A stretch of 13,910 nucleotides of DNA from Pseudomonadota bacterium (GCA_030271565.1 JARXKR010000033.1:2489-16398), one strand, 5' to 3'. Shown: positions 1 through 7,988, counted from the first letter of the stretch. Numbers and translations: made by a program. Notes: generated by a model not told the origin, from the sequence alone.

Positions 1-628
1 GTGCGATGCCGAGCGGAGTTAGACCTGAACGTTGTGCGACTGGATCGGCCCAGGCTCCGGCGGCATTTATCAAGACCTTCGCAGAGGCAGTTCGGCCGTC
101 AGCCATGGTCAATTGCCAGCCTTCGCCCTGCCGCTCGGCGCGGGCCAGTTCGGCACGCAGCCAAAGTTCGGCACCGCCTTGCCGAGCCTGCGCCAGATAC
201 AGCTGGTGCAGCCCGGCCACGTCGATATCCCGGCAATCGGGCTCGTAGGCCCCGCAGGTCCATTCGGGCTTGAGCCCGGGCAGCCGGGCTTCGAGATCGG
301 CCCGGTCCAGCTGGTCGACCCGCACCCCCAAAGCCTCAAAGGTGCGTGCAAATTCTGCCAACGCGTCCGCTTCGCTGGCGCGCGCCAAGGTCAGTCCGCC
401 GCGATCGGCGAGCAATCCGTGCTCTTCAAGGAAAGTAAATGAGGCAGTCGTCAGCGGCTGCACCAGCGGCCCGCCATAGCTCTCGGTCCAGAATGCGGCA
501 GACCGCCCGGTGGAGTGATAACCCGCGCGGTCCTCTGCCTCCAGCGTCAGCACGCGGCCATGCGGCGCGAGACCAGCGGCGAGCGAAGCTCCGGCGATCC
601 CTGCCCCGACAATCGCAAAATCGTACAC
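1..628 (-). CDS. FAD-dependent oxidoreductase of the DAO family, D-arginine-dehydrogenase-like (C-terminus cut by window edge)
   Basis: The first 209 residues are present; the C-terminus lies beyond the left edge. The N-terminus reads VYDFAIVGAGIAGAS, a Rossmann FAD-binding fingerprint (G8, G10, G13) ending in an acidic residue (E30) after the second strand. Then come GYHSTGRSAA (36-45), DIDVAGLHQLYL and VLINAAGAWAD, all typical of the DAO family (COG0665) and closest, from memory, to the D-arginine dehydrogenase DauA. Such enzymes oxidise D-amino acids or amines at flavin, passing electrons to oxygen or the respiratory chain. The start must be GTG at 628: the frame is closed by the TGA (637-635) that ends the upstream hydrolase, leaving two codons between them, so the pair is probably co-transcribed. 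At the place of DauA active-site His48 I read Phe46, while Tyr53 is kept as Tyr51, so D-arginine need not be the substrate. Family is confident, substrate unknown. Confidence 0.85.
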   Translation of the reverse strand, partial: MYDFAIVGAGIAGASLAAGLAPHGRVLTLEAEDRAGYHSTGRSAAFWTESYGGPLVQPLTTASFTFLEEHGLLADRGGLTLARASEADALAEFARTFEALGVRVDQLDRADLEARLPGLKPEWTCGAYEPDCRDIDVAGLHQLYLAQARQGGAELWLRAELARAERQGEGWQLTMADGRTASAKVLINAAGAWADPVAQRSGLTPLGIA

Positions 629-634
629 TGCCGC

Positions 635-1594
635 TCAGCCCGCCGCGATCCGCGAGAGGAAGGCATCGCAGGCTGCCAGCGCACGGTCCCGCGCGGGGTC
701 GCTTTCGCGCAGGATTTCGTGATGTGCCTCCACGCCGAAATGCACCAGCTCGCAATCGCCGAGCCGGGTGGCAGCTTTGGCAATCGCCTTCCACGCCACC
801 AGCTTGTCGGTGTCGGTGCCAAACATCAGCACCGGCACGCGCACCTTTTCGAGCATGCCCGGCGTGGCCATCAGCCGCATCGAGGCATAGCCGCGCTCGA
901 CCCAGCCCCAGCTTCCTGGCCCCATCACCAGTTCGGGGCGATGTTCGCGCCACCAGATTTCGTCGGCATAGCGATCAGGATCGTGTGTCAGCAGATGCGC
1001 CCGCGCGGCGGGAAGCGCCCCGGGCTTTTCGCTCCACTTCCACGCGGGACGGCGCGGATCGCCGAGCGCCTTCATGGCTTTGGCAGCGAAATGCATCACC
1101 GCATCGGGCAGCACGCTCGAAGTGAAGCCCAACATCGGCGCGGACAGGATCAGACCGGCAGGATCGACCTGGCCTTCGGCTACCGCGCGCATCGCCAGAT
1201 GTCCGCCCATCGAGTGCCCGGCGAGCACGTGCGGCCCCGGCGTCTCGGCGGTCCATTTACGCCACAAGTGCGCGAGGTCTTCTACCCAGGTGGCAAAGTC
1301 GTCGATATGCCCGGTCACCGCATCGGTCCCAAGCCGCCCCGATCCGGCTTGCCCGCGCCAATCGCTCGCAGTCACTTGCCAGCCTTCGGCCGCCAAGTGG
1401 CCCAGCGTTTCCAGATACTTTTCGTAAAAGTCGCCGCGTCCGGGCAGGAACAGGATCGAGCCTTTGGCAGCGCCTGCCGGCGCGGGCCAATCGATCCGCC
1501 GGATCGACCAGCCGTCCGCAGCCTGCCAGCGGCTCTCACGCACGCCGTCGGGAATTGCGCGGCGGGACACAACAGGCTCGGCTGCTAAATTCAT
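635..1594 (-). CDS. alpha/beta hydrolase, lysophospholipase/monoacylglycerol lipase type
   Basis: A 319-residue serine hydrolase of the Hydrolase_4/PldB group (COG2267), which cleaves lysophospholipids or monoacylglycerols. The nucleophile elbow GHSMGG is at 126-131 (Ser128). A glycine-rich oxyanion region FLPGRGDF is at 49-56. The acid is in GTDTDKLV (Asp263 the likelier) and the histidine in EAHHEIL (His292), so the full triad is present. No signal peptide is visible, so it is probably cytoplasmic. I chose the ATG at 1594 (MNLAAEP): the frame stays open to 1654, but those 20 extra residues look like unselected sequence. An AGAGG lies about 14 bases upstream, so ribosome binding is weak. The gene diverges from cpaA with 96 bases between them. 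Its TGA is followed 6 bases later by the GTG of the FAD oxidoreductase, suggesting a two-gene unit. Substrate is not determined. Confidence 0.9.
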   Translation of the reverse strand: MNLAAEPVVSRRAIPDGVRESRWQAADGWSIRRIDWPAPAGAAKGSILFLPGRGDFYEKYLETLGHLAAEGWQVTASDWRGQAGSGRLGTDAVTGHIDDFATWVEDLAHLWRKWTAETPGPHVLAGHSMGGHLAMRAVAEGQVDPAGLILSAPMLGFTSSVLPDAVMHFAAKAMKALGDPRRPAWKWSEKPGALPAARAHLLTHDPDRYADEIWWREHRPELVMGPGSWGWVERGYASMRLMATPGMLEKVRVPVLMFGTDTDKLVAWKAIAKAATRLGDCELVHFGVEAHHEILRESDPARDRALAACDAFLSRIAAG

Positions 1595-1690
1595 TTGGCT
1601 AATTTGAGCCTCTTGGCACTGGTTACTTTTTGGTAAGCCCTGCACTTTACACACGCCCTCAGGGAGCTGGTCAGCGACTGGGGGGCGACA

Positions 1691-2191
1691 ATGCCGGACT
1701 TCGAGTTTCGTTACCTATTGCTGGGTGCATTGGCAATCGCGCTGCTGTTCGCCGCGTTCACCGATATTCGCCGCCGCCAGATCGATAACTGGCTTAACGC
1801 CGCCATCGCTGCCGGAGCTCCGCTCTATTGGTGGGCGAGCGGGCTAAGCCTGTGGCCCGACGTGGCGTGGCAGATCGGTGTGGCCGCGCTAACCCTGATC
1901 ATTCTTGCGGTGCTGTTTGCGATGCGCGCGATGGGCGGCGGCGACGTCAAGCTCCTGACCGTGCTCGCGTTGTGGATCCAGCCGCTGTGGTTCGTCCGCC
2001 TGTTGATCGGCATGTCGCTGATCGGCGGGGTACTGACCCTCGCGCTTGGCGCCTGGCACGTCATGCGCCGCCGCCGCGACAAGCTCGCCGTTCCATATGG
2101 TGTGGCGATTTCCAGCGCTGCCTTGTGGGTGCTGGCCGCTCAATTCGTTCCCGCTTTCTCCGGTGCCGCCCTGTCGGGCGGGGCGGGGTGA
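1691..2191 (+). CDS. cpaA: Tad prepilin peptidase CpaA (A24 aspartic protease)
   Basis: A 166-residue integral inner-membrane protein of the short CpaA/TadV type, lacking the N-terminal methylase domain of PilD. The two catalytic aspartates are visible: Asp25 in FTDIRRRQIDN, just after the first membrane helix, and Asp85 in MGGGDVKL, the signature GxGD motif. The rest is hydrophobic, with helices near 8-24, 34-52, 60-78, 93-118 and 135-155. CpaA removes the leader from Flp pilin and pseudopilins before pilus assembly. A G-run (GGGGGGCG) lies about 6 bases before the ATG. The gene is the first of the Tad cluster, 71 bases before cpaB. In Caulobacter the pilin gene lies just upstream of cpaA; here the 96 bases upstream hold no pilin, and the next gene runs the other way. 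Confidence 0.95.
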   Translation: MPDFEFRYLLLGALAIALLFAAFTDIRRRQIDNWLNAAIAAGAPLYWWASGLSLWPDVAWQIGVAALTLIILAVLFAMRAMGGGDVKLLTVLALWIQPLWFVRLLIGMSLIGGVLTLALGAWHVMRRRRDKLAVPYGVAISSAALWVLAAQFVPAFSGAALSGGAG

Positions 2192-2262
2192 ACCGGATTT
2201 TAACCAGTTTGCCCGATTAAGCACATACGTAGTTCGGGATTTTCTAGGGGGCTTGTTTAGCC

Positions 2263-3318
2263 ATGGATAAAAAGAAGCTGATGCTGCTGCTTGGCGCGCT
2301 GGTCATTGCGATCGGAACCGCCATGGCCGCTCGGAGCCTGTTCATCGGGGCCAGCGCCCCCAAGGCAGATGCCGCCTCACAGGTCCCCAAGGGTCCCAAG
2401 GTGCTGGTCGCCCAGCGCGCCTTGCCGGTGGGCACCATCATTACCGCGGACTCGGTCGCCTTCCAGCTCTGGCCCAAGGAAATGGTCCAGGACGCTTACT
2501 TCATCGACGGCGAGGCCGACATGAACAAGCTGCTCGGAACCGTGGTGCGCTATCCGATCACGGCCGGGCAGCCGGTTACGCAAGGCGGCCTCGTCGCTCC
2601 GGGTGACCGCGGCTTCCTCGCCGCCGCACTGGGTGCCGGCATGCGCGCCGTGACCATCCCGGTGTCGGCCAAGACCGGTGTCGGCGGTTTCGTCTTCCCG
2701 GGCGACCATGTCGACCTGCTGCTGACCCAGACCGTTCCGGCGCAGGATACCGGCCAGCCGCTTAAGGCGACCGAGACTTTCCTCCGCAACGTCCGCGTGC
2801 TCGCCACCGATCAATCGACCGAAACGACGGTTGAAGAAGGCAAGACCGTGGTCCGGGCTTTCCAAACTGTGACCCTGGAAGTCACGCCCAAGATGGCCGA
2901 GAAAATCCAGGTGGCACAAACCGTCGGTACGCTCAGCCTGGCGCTGCGCAGCCTTGCGGACAATCAGAGCGAGCTCGACCAGGCCATTGCCAATGGCACG
3001 CTCAAGATCCCGGCCGGTGCGACCAAAGACCAGGAACAAAAGTTCATGGCCGATGCAGCCAACCGTCCGATCGACGGAGGCACCACCTTCGTCACCGGCG
3101 GCGATGTATCACGCTTCCAGCGTCGCACCGCGCCCAGCCCTGAACGCACGGCACAGGTGATCGCCTCGAATTATGCCAACATGATGGGCAACCGAGCCGG
3201 GATGCCGCCTGCCGTTGCCCCCCGCAGCAGCGGCCCCGCGATCAGCTACAAGTCATCGGCTGTAGTCCGCGTGACCCGCGGCAAGACCACCACCGCCGAA
3301 CCGGTTGGAGGGAACTGA
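2263..3318 (+). CDS. cpaB: Tad pilus assembly protein CpaB/RcpC (SAF domain)
   Basis: A 351-residue protein with an N-terminal membrane anchor or uncleaved signal (residues 5-30, after MDKKK). A SAF domain at about 46-112 starts at KVLVAQRALPVGTIIT, and an RcpC domain follows from about 116 (RGFLAAALGAGMRAVTIPV) to 240, including the family hallmark FPGDHVDLLLTQ. The C-terminal 100 residues are Ala/Pro/Ser-rich and low in complexity. RcpC/CpaB proteins act in the periplasm with the CpaC secretin, probably stabilising it and possibly touching peptidoglycan. The ATG has a TAGGGGG about 12 bases upstream. Its TGA is one base from the cpaC ATG, so the two are translationally linked. Length is at the upper end for the family because of the tail. 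Confidence 0.95.
   Translation: MDKKKLMLLLGALVIAIGTAMAARSLFIGASAPKADAASQVPKGPKVLVAQRALPVGTIITADSVAFQLWPKEMVQDAYFIDGEADMNKLLGTVVRYPITAGQPVTQGGLVAPGDRGFLAAALGAGMRAVTIPVSAKTGVGGFVFPGDHVDLLLTQTVPAQDTGQPLKATETFLRNVRVLATDQSTETTVEEGKTVVRAFQTVTLEVTPKMAEKIQVAQTVGTLSLALRSLADNQSELDQAIANGTLKIPAGATKDQEQKFMADAANRPIDGGTTFVTGGDVSRFQRRTAPSPERTAQVIASNYANMMGNRAGMPPAVAPRSSGPAISYKSSAVVRVTRGKTTTAEPVGGN
3307..3313 (+). promoter_or_regulatory. Ribosome binding site that sets the cpaC start
   Basis: GGAGGGA lies six bases before the ATG at 3320 and overlaps the last codons of cpaB. It favours ATG 3320 over the in-frame TTG at 3305 and the internal ATG at 3371. Confidence 0.75.
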
Positions 3319-3319
3319 C

Positions 3320-4972
3320 ATGCACACCCTTGCTCATCCCGCCCGTTCCGGTGCGAAGAAAGGCCCTGCGATGAAACGCCTTGCCATTACCCTGCTGTCG
3401 GCCGCCTGTGCGGTTGCACCGCTGGCCCTGATCTCGAACTCGGCAGCGCAGGCCCAAGGGGTCAGCCGCCCGGCCAACGATCTGGTACTCTCGATCGGAC
3501 GCGGCCAGCTGGTCACCGTCGCCGGGACCATGGCCGACGTGTTCGTGGCCAACGAAGCGGTTGCCGATGTCCAGGTCAAGTCGGGCCATCAGCTCTATGT
3601 CTTCGGCAAGGCTGGCGGTGAAACCACGATCTATGCCAGCAACGCTGCCGGCGATGTGATCTGGTCTGCCAATGTCCGCGTCGGCTCGAACATCGATAGC
3701 GTCGACCAGATGCTGCACATGGCGATGCCCGATGCCAAGATTTCGGTTTCGACGATGGGCACCAACACCTTCCTGCTGACCGGCACCGTTGCTGCGCCGG
3801 AAGATGCGGCAGAAGCGCAGCGCCTGGTTCAGGCCTTCGTCGGGAAGGACGCCAATGTCATCACCCGGCTCAAAATGGCGACCCCGCTGCAGGTCAACCT
3901 GCACGTCAAGTTCGCCGAGGTTAGCCGTTCGCTGATCCGCGATATCGGCACCAACCTGACCAGCATCGACGGCAGCAGCGGCTTCCAGTTCGGCATTGGC
4001 CAAGGCCGCGCGACTGGAACGACATTCCGTCCCGGCAGCGCCACGGGCGTCGGCAACAAGCCATCAGTATATATTCCCGACATAAACAATCCCGGCAAAT
4101 TTGTTGCAGTGAACGGCACCGACATCGCATCGACCGCGGTTGGCACCACGCTGGGTTTTGCTGGAAAGCTGGCCGGGCTCGATTTGCTCGGTGCGCTGGA
4201 TCTTGGCGAATCGGTAGGTCTGGTCTCGACCTTGTCGGAACCCAACCTGACTGCACTGTCGGGCGAAACCGCCGACTTCCTTGCGGGCGGCGAATATCCG
4301 ATCCCGATCAGTCAGGGCCTGGGCACCACCTCGATCGAATACAAGCGTTTCGGGGTCAGCCTGTCATACACCCCGACGGTTCTCTCGAACGGCCGCATTT
4401 CGATGCGCGTCCGCCCCGAAGTGTCTGAACTGTCGAGCCAGGGCGCGATCACGATCAGCGGCTTCCAGGTGCCGGCATTGACCGTGCGCCGTGCGGAGAC
4501 AACGGTCGAGCTGGGCTCGGGCCAGAGCTTCATGATCGCTGGGCTGATGAGCAACTCGGCCCAGAGCACGGTCAAGAAAATGCCCGGCGCAGGCGACCTG
4601 CCGATCCTGGGATCGCTGTTCCGCTCAACCCACTTCCAAAAGGGTGAAACCGAACTGGTGATCGTGGTCACGCCGTACCTGGTCAACCCGGTCAACGCGA
4701 ACGACATCAAGCTGCCGACCGACGGATACAAATCCGCCAATGTGGGGCAGCAGGTGTTCGGCAACATGCAGACCGACGGCAAGTCCGGCGCGGTTCGACC
4801 GCATCCGACCTCGGCGCCGCAGCAGAACCCGAACGGGCCGCAAGTTGGCGAACTCGATGCCCCGGCGCGTGCGCCCGGTCCGCAGACTGCCAGCAGCGCC
4901 GACAAGGATTCCAAGAAAAAGAAGAAGGGCGGCGACAGCAAGGATGTCGGCCCCGGCTTCAGCCTGAACTGA
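3320..4972 (+). CDS. cpaC: Tad/Flp pilus outer-membrane secretin CpaC/RcpA
   Basis: A 550-residue secretin that forms the outer-membrane channel for the Flp pilus. From ATG 3320 there is a signal peptide with an unusually long n-region; the core MKRLAITLLSAACAVAP begins at residue 18 and cleavage is likely after AQA45. A pilus-type N-domain covers about 50-125 (LVLSIGRGQLVTVAG...), a BON-like stretch follows (SVDQMLHMAMPDAKISV), and the secretin domain covers about 297-457, from VGLVSTLSEPNLTALSGE to ELVIVVTPYLVNPV, including the typical VPALTVRRAETTVEL and GDLPILGSLFRS. The tail after 460 is Pro/Asn-rich and ends in a run of five lysines within KDSKKKKKGGDSK, which is uncommon for a secretin. 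The alternative start at 3371, giving a classical signal peptide, cannot be excluded; the ribosome site favours 3320. It ends 12 bases before cpaD. Confidence 0.95.
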   Translation: MHTLAHPARSGAKKGPAMKRLAITLLSAACAVAPLALISNSAAQAQGVSRPANDLVLSIGRGQLVTVAGTMADVFVANEAVADVQVKSGHQLYVFGKAGGETTIYASNAAGDVIWSANVRVGSNIDSVDQMLHMAMPDAKISVSTMGTNTFLLTGTVAAPEDAAEAQRLVQAFVGKDANVITRLKMATPLQVNLHVKFAEVSRSLIRDIGTNLTSIDGSSGFQFGIGQGRATGTTFRPGSATGVGNKPSVYIPDINNPGKFVAVNGTDIASTAVGTTLGFAGKLAGLDLLGALDLGESVGLVSTLSEPNLTALSGETADFLAGGEYPIPISQGLGTTSIEYKRFGVSLSYTPTVLSNGRISMRVRPEVSELSSQGAITISGFQVPALTVRRAETTVELGSGQSFMIAGLMSNSAQSTVKKMPGAGDLPILGSLFRSTHFQKGETELVIVVTPYLVNPVNANDIKLPTDGYKSANVGQQVFGNMQTDGKSGAVRPHPTSAPQQNPNGPQVGELDAPARAPGPQTASSADKDSKKKKKGGDSKDVGPGFSLN

Positions 4973-4984
4973 GAGGTGACGAAC

Positions 4985-5635
4985 ATGCGCACTAACATCA
5001 CTCGCAAAGCGCTCACTGGCGCCCTCACCCTCGGCCTCGCTCTCGGGCTCAGCGCTTGCGGCGGGATGCCCAGCAACCGCAGCCTTGAAAGCACGCACCA
5101 GGCGGTCGTGACGACGAGCAACTACACGCTCGACGTTGCATCGGGTCCTGGCGGCATGTCGGTGCCCGAACAGCGCCGCCTGTCGGGCTGGTTCGAGGCG
5201 ATGGACCTCAAGTACGGCGACCGCATCTATATCGACGATCCGATGAAAAGCGTGGCTAACCGCGCCTCGGTCGAAGCGGTGGCCGGACGGTACGGGATGC
5301 TGGTCGGCGGCGATGCCCCGGTCACCCCCGGCGATGTCAGGCCGGGCACGGTCCGCGTGGTCGTCACCCGGTCATCGGCGTTCGTTCCCGGTTGCCCCGA
5401 TTGGTCGAACAATTCGGACACTAACCTGGGTAACGGGACCAACGCCAATTACGGCTGCGCGGTCAATTCGAACATGGCCGCGATGGTCGCCGATCCGTCG
5501 CACCTGGTGCACGGCGCCAGCAGCGACGGTTCAACCGTCGTGATGAGCAGCACCAAGGCGATCGACAGCTACCGCGCAACCCCTCCGACAGGCGAAAAGG
5601 GCCTGAAGGAACAATCGTCCCAGGGAGGGAAGTAA
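4985..5635 (+). CDS. cpaD: Tad pilus assembly lipoprotein CpaD
   Basis: A 216-residue lipoprotein of the CpaD family, the outer-membrane partner of the CpaC secretin. The signal ends in the lipobox LSAC with lipidated Cys25, after a hydrophobic stretch at 10-22. The family core is visible: SVPEQRRLSGWFEAM, then RVVVTRSSAFVPGCPDWSNNS, ANYGCAVNSNMAAMVADPSHLVHG and a final SYRATPPTG. The two non-lipid cysteines (PGCPDW and YGCAV) could form a disulfide. I chose ATG 4985, which has GAGAGG eight bases upstream; the GTG at 4976 would overlap that ribosome site. TAA is four bases before the cpaE ATG. Pilotin-like function is known for related lipoproteins but not shown here. Confidence 0.93.
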   Translation: MRTNITRKALTGALTLGLALGLSACGGMPSNRSLESTHQAVVTTSNYTLDVASGPGGMSVPEQRRLSGWFEAMDLKYGDRIYIDDPMKSVANRASVEAVAGRYGMLVGGDAPVTPGDVRPGTVRVVVTRSSAFVPGCPDWSNNSDTNLGNGTNANYGCAVNSNMAAMVADPSHLVHGASSDGSTVVMSSTKAIDSYRATPPTGEKGLKEQSSQGGK

Positions 5636-5639
5636 GATC

Positions 5640-6929
5640 ATGAATGCTCCTTGGAAACCTGCCGTACAAGGCAACCGCGACGCTTTTGCGGCCTACATTT
5701 GCGACGATGCCGCGCTCGACGTGCTGCGTCCGGTCGTGATCGAAATGGGCTGGCAGCCCGAGAAGTGCAACAAGGGTGGGCTGCGCAATGCGGTCCAGTC
5801 GCTGTCGATCTCGGCCAGCCCCAACATCTTGATGGTCGATCTGTCGGAGAGCGGCGATCCGCTCAGCGACATCAACGCGCTGGCCGAAGTCTGCGAGCCC
5901 GGCACCGTGGTAATCGCGGTGGGTCAGGTCAACGACGTGCGGCTCTATCGCGATCTGCTCGCCAGCGGGATCCACGACTACCTGCTCAAGCCGCTGTCGC
6001 CGGGCCAGGTCCGCGATTCGCTGGTCAATGCCCAGGCGGTGTTCGCCAATCCCAAGCAGCACGATCCCTCGGCGGCGAAGAAACACATCTCCACCGCAGT
6101 GATCGGCACGCGCGGCGGGGTCGGCGCTTCGACCATCGCGACTTCGCTCGCCTGGCTGTTCAGCGCCGATGAGAAGAGCCCGACCGCACTGCTCGATCTC
6201 GACGTGCACTTCGGCACCGGCGCGCTGGCGCTCGATCTGGAGCCGGGCCGCGGCCTGACCGACGCGATCGAGAACCCGGGCCGGATCGACGGCTTGTTCA
6301 TCGAGCGCGCAATGATCCGTGCCAACGATCACCTTGCGATCCTCTCGGCCGAAGCGCCGATGAGCTCGCCGTTGATGACCGACGGTGCCGCATTCGTGCA
6401 GCTGGAGGAAGAGTTCCGCCAGGCGTTCGAAATGACCGTGATCGACTTGCCGCGCAATATGCTGATCAATTTCCCCAACCTGCTGGCCGACGTGAATGTC
6501 GTGCTGGTGGTGACGGAAATGACGCTCGCTTCGGCGCGCGACGCGATCCGCATCCTGTCGTGGCTCAAGGCCAATGCCGCGCACGTCCAGCCGATCGTCA
6601 TCGCCAACAAGGTGCAGGCCGGACTGGCCGAGATCAGCAAGGCCGATTTCGAAGCCTCGATCGAACGCAAGATCAACTTCACCGTGCCTTACGACATCAA
6701 GGCCGCGACCAATGCGGCCAAGCTCGGCCAGACCTTCGCCGACGCCAACCGCTCGTCGAAGGCCGGCGCCGCGATCCGCGACATCGCCAAGGCTGTGATG
6801 GGCGTGGGTGACGGTGAAACGATCGACCTGGCGGTCAAGCCCAAGGGCTCGCTGCTCGGCAAGTTCGATCTCAAGGGCATGCTGTCGAGCTCGAAGAAGG
6901 ACAAGGCTGCGGTCGAGGCTGAAGCCTGA
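5640..6929 (+). CDS. cpaE: Tad pilus localisation ATPase CpaE/TadZ (receiver-like domain + MinD/ParA-like domain)
   Basis: A 429-residue protein with two parts. Residues about 16-135 form a receiver-like domain: an acidic pair Asp22-Asp23, Asp67 in LMVDLSES at the phospho-acceptor place, and Lys117 in LLKPLS, though the usual Thr/Ser after strand four is Gly95. Residues about 148-390 form a SIMIBI ATPase: GTRGGVGAST (156-165) at the P-loop, DLDVHFG (186-192) and VIDLPRN (267-273). Both lysines of the MinD-type KGGVGKT motif are changed (Arg158, Ala163), a deviation common in TadZ/CpaE, so tight ATP hydrolysis is doubtful. The tail is Ser/Lys/Ala-rich. CpaE localises the Tad machine at the inner membrane, often to a pole. 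AGGGAGGGA lies about ten bases before the ATG. Next is tadB, with no cpaF between. Confidence 0.95.
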   Translation: MNAPWKPAVQGNRDAFAAYICDDAALDVLRPVVIEMGWQPEKCNKGGLRNAVQSLSISASPNILMVDLSESGDPLSDINALAEVCEPGTVVIAVGQVNDVRLYRDLLASGIHDYLLKPLSPGQVRDSLVNAQAVFANPKQHDPSAAKKHISTAVIGTRGGVGASTIATSLAWLFSADEKSPTALLDLDVHFGTGALALDLEPGRGLTDAIENPGRIDGLFIERAMIRANDHLAILSAEAPMSSPLMTDGAAFVQLEEEFRQAFEMTVIDLPRNMLINFPNLLADVNVVLVVTEMTLASARDAIRILSWLKANAAHVQPIVIANKVQAGLAEISKADFEASIERKINFTVPYDIKAATNAAKLGQTFADANRSSKAGAAIRDIAKAVMGVGDGETIDLAVKPKGSLLGKFDLKGMLSSSKKDKAAVEAEA

Positions 6930-6997
6930 CGCAGGACGTAATCGGACGGTGCCGCTGATGCAGCACCGCTCCAAGCCAGGGAAGGCGTGACACGCAG

Positions 6998-7969
6998 ATG
7001 GGCATTCTACAGCTCCTGCTGATAGCCATGGGCATGATGAGCTTCATGGTGCTGGGGTACCTGGCGCTGTCGGGACCCTCGGCAGCCAAGGAAAGCGCGC
7101 GCCGGCTCGAGGCTTTGCGCTATCGCCACAGCGACAGCACTTCGGCCAAGATGGAGGCCCAGCTCAAAAAGGCAGTGGCCGCGCGCAAGCCCAAGCTGCA
7201 CCAGCTGGCGGGCTCTGAATCGCGGCTCGCGGCGCTGTCGATGCGGCTCCACCGCACCGGCAAGGACTGGACCTTGGCGCAGTATGCTTATGCTTCGGTC
7301 GGGCTCGGGCTGTTCATCACCATCTTGCTGTTCCTCAAGACCGGCGCGCCGATGCTCGCGCTCGGGGTCGGGCTGTTCGTCGGTGCCGGCCTGCCGCACA
7401 TGGTGGTCAACTTCTTTATTAAGCGCCGCAACGGCCAGTTCACCACCAAGTTTCCCGACGCGATCGAGCTTTTGGTGCGCGGTCTGCGCTCAGGCTTGCC
7501 GGTGACCGAGACACTTGGCGTGGTTGCAACCGAAGTTCCCGGTCCGGTGGGCGAGGAATTCAAGCTAGTCACCGAGCGCATCAAGATTGGCAAGACAATG
7601 GAAGACGGGCTGCAGGAAACCGCCGACCGGCTCAATACTCCCGAATTCAGTTTCTTCTGCATTACCTTGGCGATCCAGCGCGAGACCGGCGGCAACCTCG
7701 CCGAAACGCTCTCCAACCTGGCCGATGTGCTGCGCAAACGTGCCCAGATGAAACTCAAGATCCGGGCGATGAGCTCTGAATCCAAGGCTTCCGCCTACAT
7801 CGTCGGGTCGCTGCCGTTCATCGTGTTCGGGATGATCTACTGGATCAATCCCCAGTATCTGGGCGGGTTTTTTACCGACGACCGCTTGATCATGATCGGT
7901 CTGGGCGGCGCGGTGTGGATGTCGCTGGGCGCCTTCATCATGGCCAAGATGGTCAGCTTCGAAATCTGA
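6998..7969 (+). CDS. tadB: Tad inner-membrane platform protein TadB (T2SS F family)
   Basis: A 323-residue polytopic protein of the GspF/TadB family. It starts with a membrane helix (2-24), then has a cytoplasmic Lys/Arg-rich stretch and two helices at about 95-140 (VGLGLFITILLFL and MLALGVGLFVGAGLPHMVV). A T2SSF domain covers about 152-275, starting FPDAIELLVRGLRSGLPVTE and including the typical CITLAIQRETGGNLAETL, and two C-terminal helices follow (about 262-282 and 297-318). TadB and TadC form the inner-membrane platform on which the CpaF ATPase normally drives pilin assembly. AGGGAAGG is about ten bases before the ATG. It sits 68 bases after cpaE, where other Tad loci carry cpaF, and 19 bases before tadC. 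Confidence 0.95.
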   Translation: MGILQLLLIAMGMMSFMVLGYLALSGPSAAKESARRLEALRYRHSDSTSAKMEAQLKKAVAARKPKLHQLAGSESRLAALSMRLHRTGKDWTLAQYAYASVGLGLFITILLFLKTGAPMLALGVGLFVGAGLPHMVVNFFIKRRNGQFTTKFPDAIELLVRGLRSGLPVTETLGVVATEVPGPVGEEFKLVTERIKIGKTMEDGLQETADRLNTPEFSFFCITLAIQRETGGNLAETLSNLADVLRKRAQMKLKIRAMSSESKASAYIVGSLPFIVFGMIYWINPQYLGGFFTDDRLIMIGLGGAVWMSLGAFIMAKMVSFEI

Positions 7970-7988
7970 GCGAGGGATAGCAAGTATC

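Noticed and set aside
515..1588. A 357-codon open frame on the plus strand opposite the alpha/beta hydrolase
   Set aside because: It has no family motif, while the opposite strand has a full Ser-Asp-His triad in order.
1595..1690. A promoter for the Tad operon, including a TTGGCA at 1613-1618 and a possible sigma-54 TGGCAC box
   Set aside because: No matching -10 box at a usual distance was found, and the sigma-54 -12 GC element is absent at the required spacing. A promoter is expected here but cannot be placed.
3305..3319. TTG at 3305 as the start of cpaC
   Set aside because: It would overlap cpaB and lies before the GGAGGGA site, which instead serves ATG 3320.
5463..6974. A 503-codon open frame on the minus strand opposite cpaE and the end of cpaD
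   Set aside because: It is longer than cpaE but is a mirror frame caused by high GC. It has no recognisable domain and is rich in Arg/His/Asp repeats, and the plus-strand genes carry clear family motifs and ribosome sites.
6958..6990. A tiny open frame (MQHRSKPGKA) in the cpaE-tadB gap as a leftover of the CpaF C-terminus
   Set aside because: It is ten residues with no resemblance to a CpaF end that I can recognise; it is too short to call.
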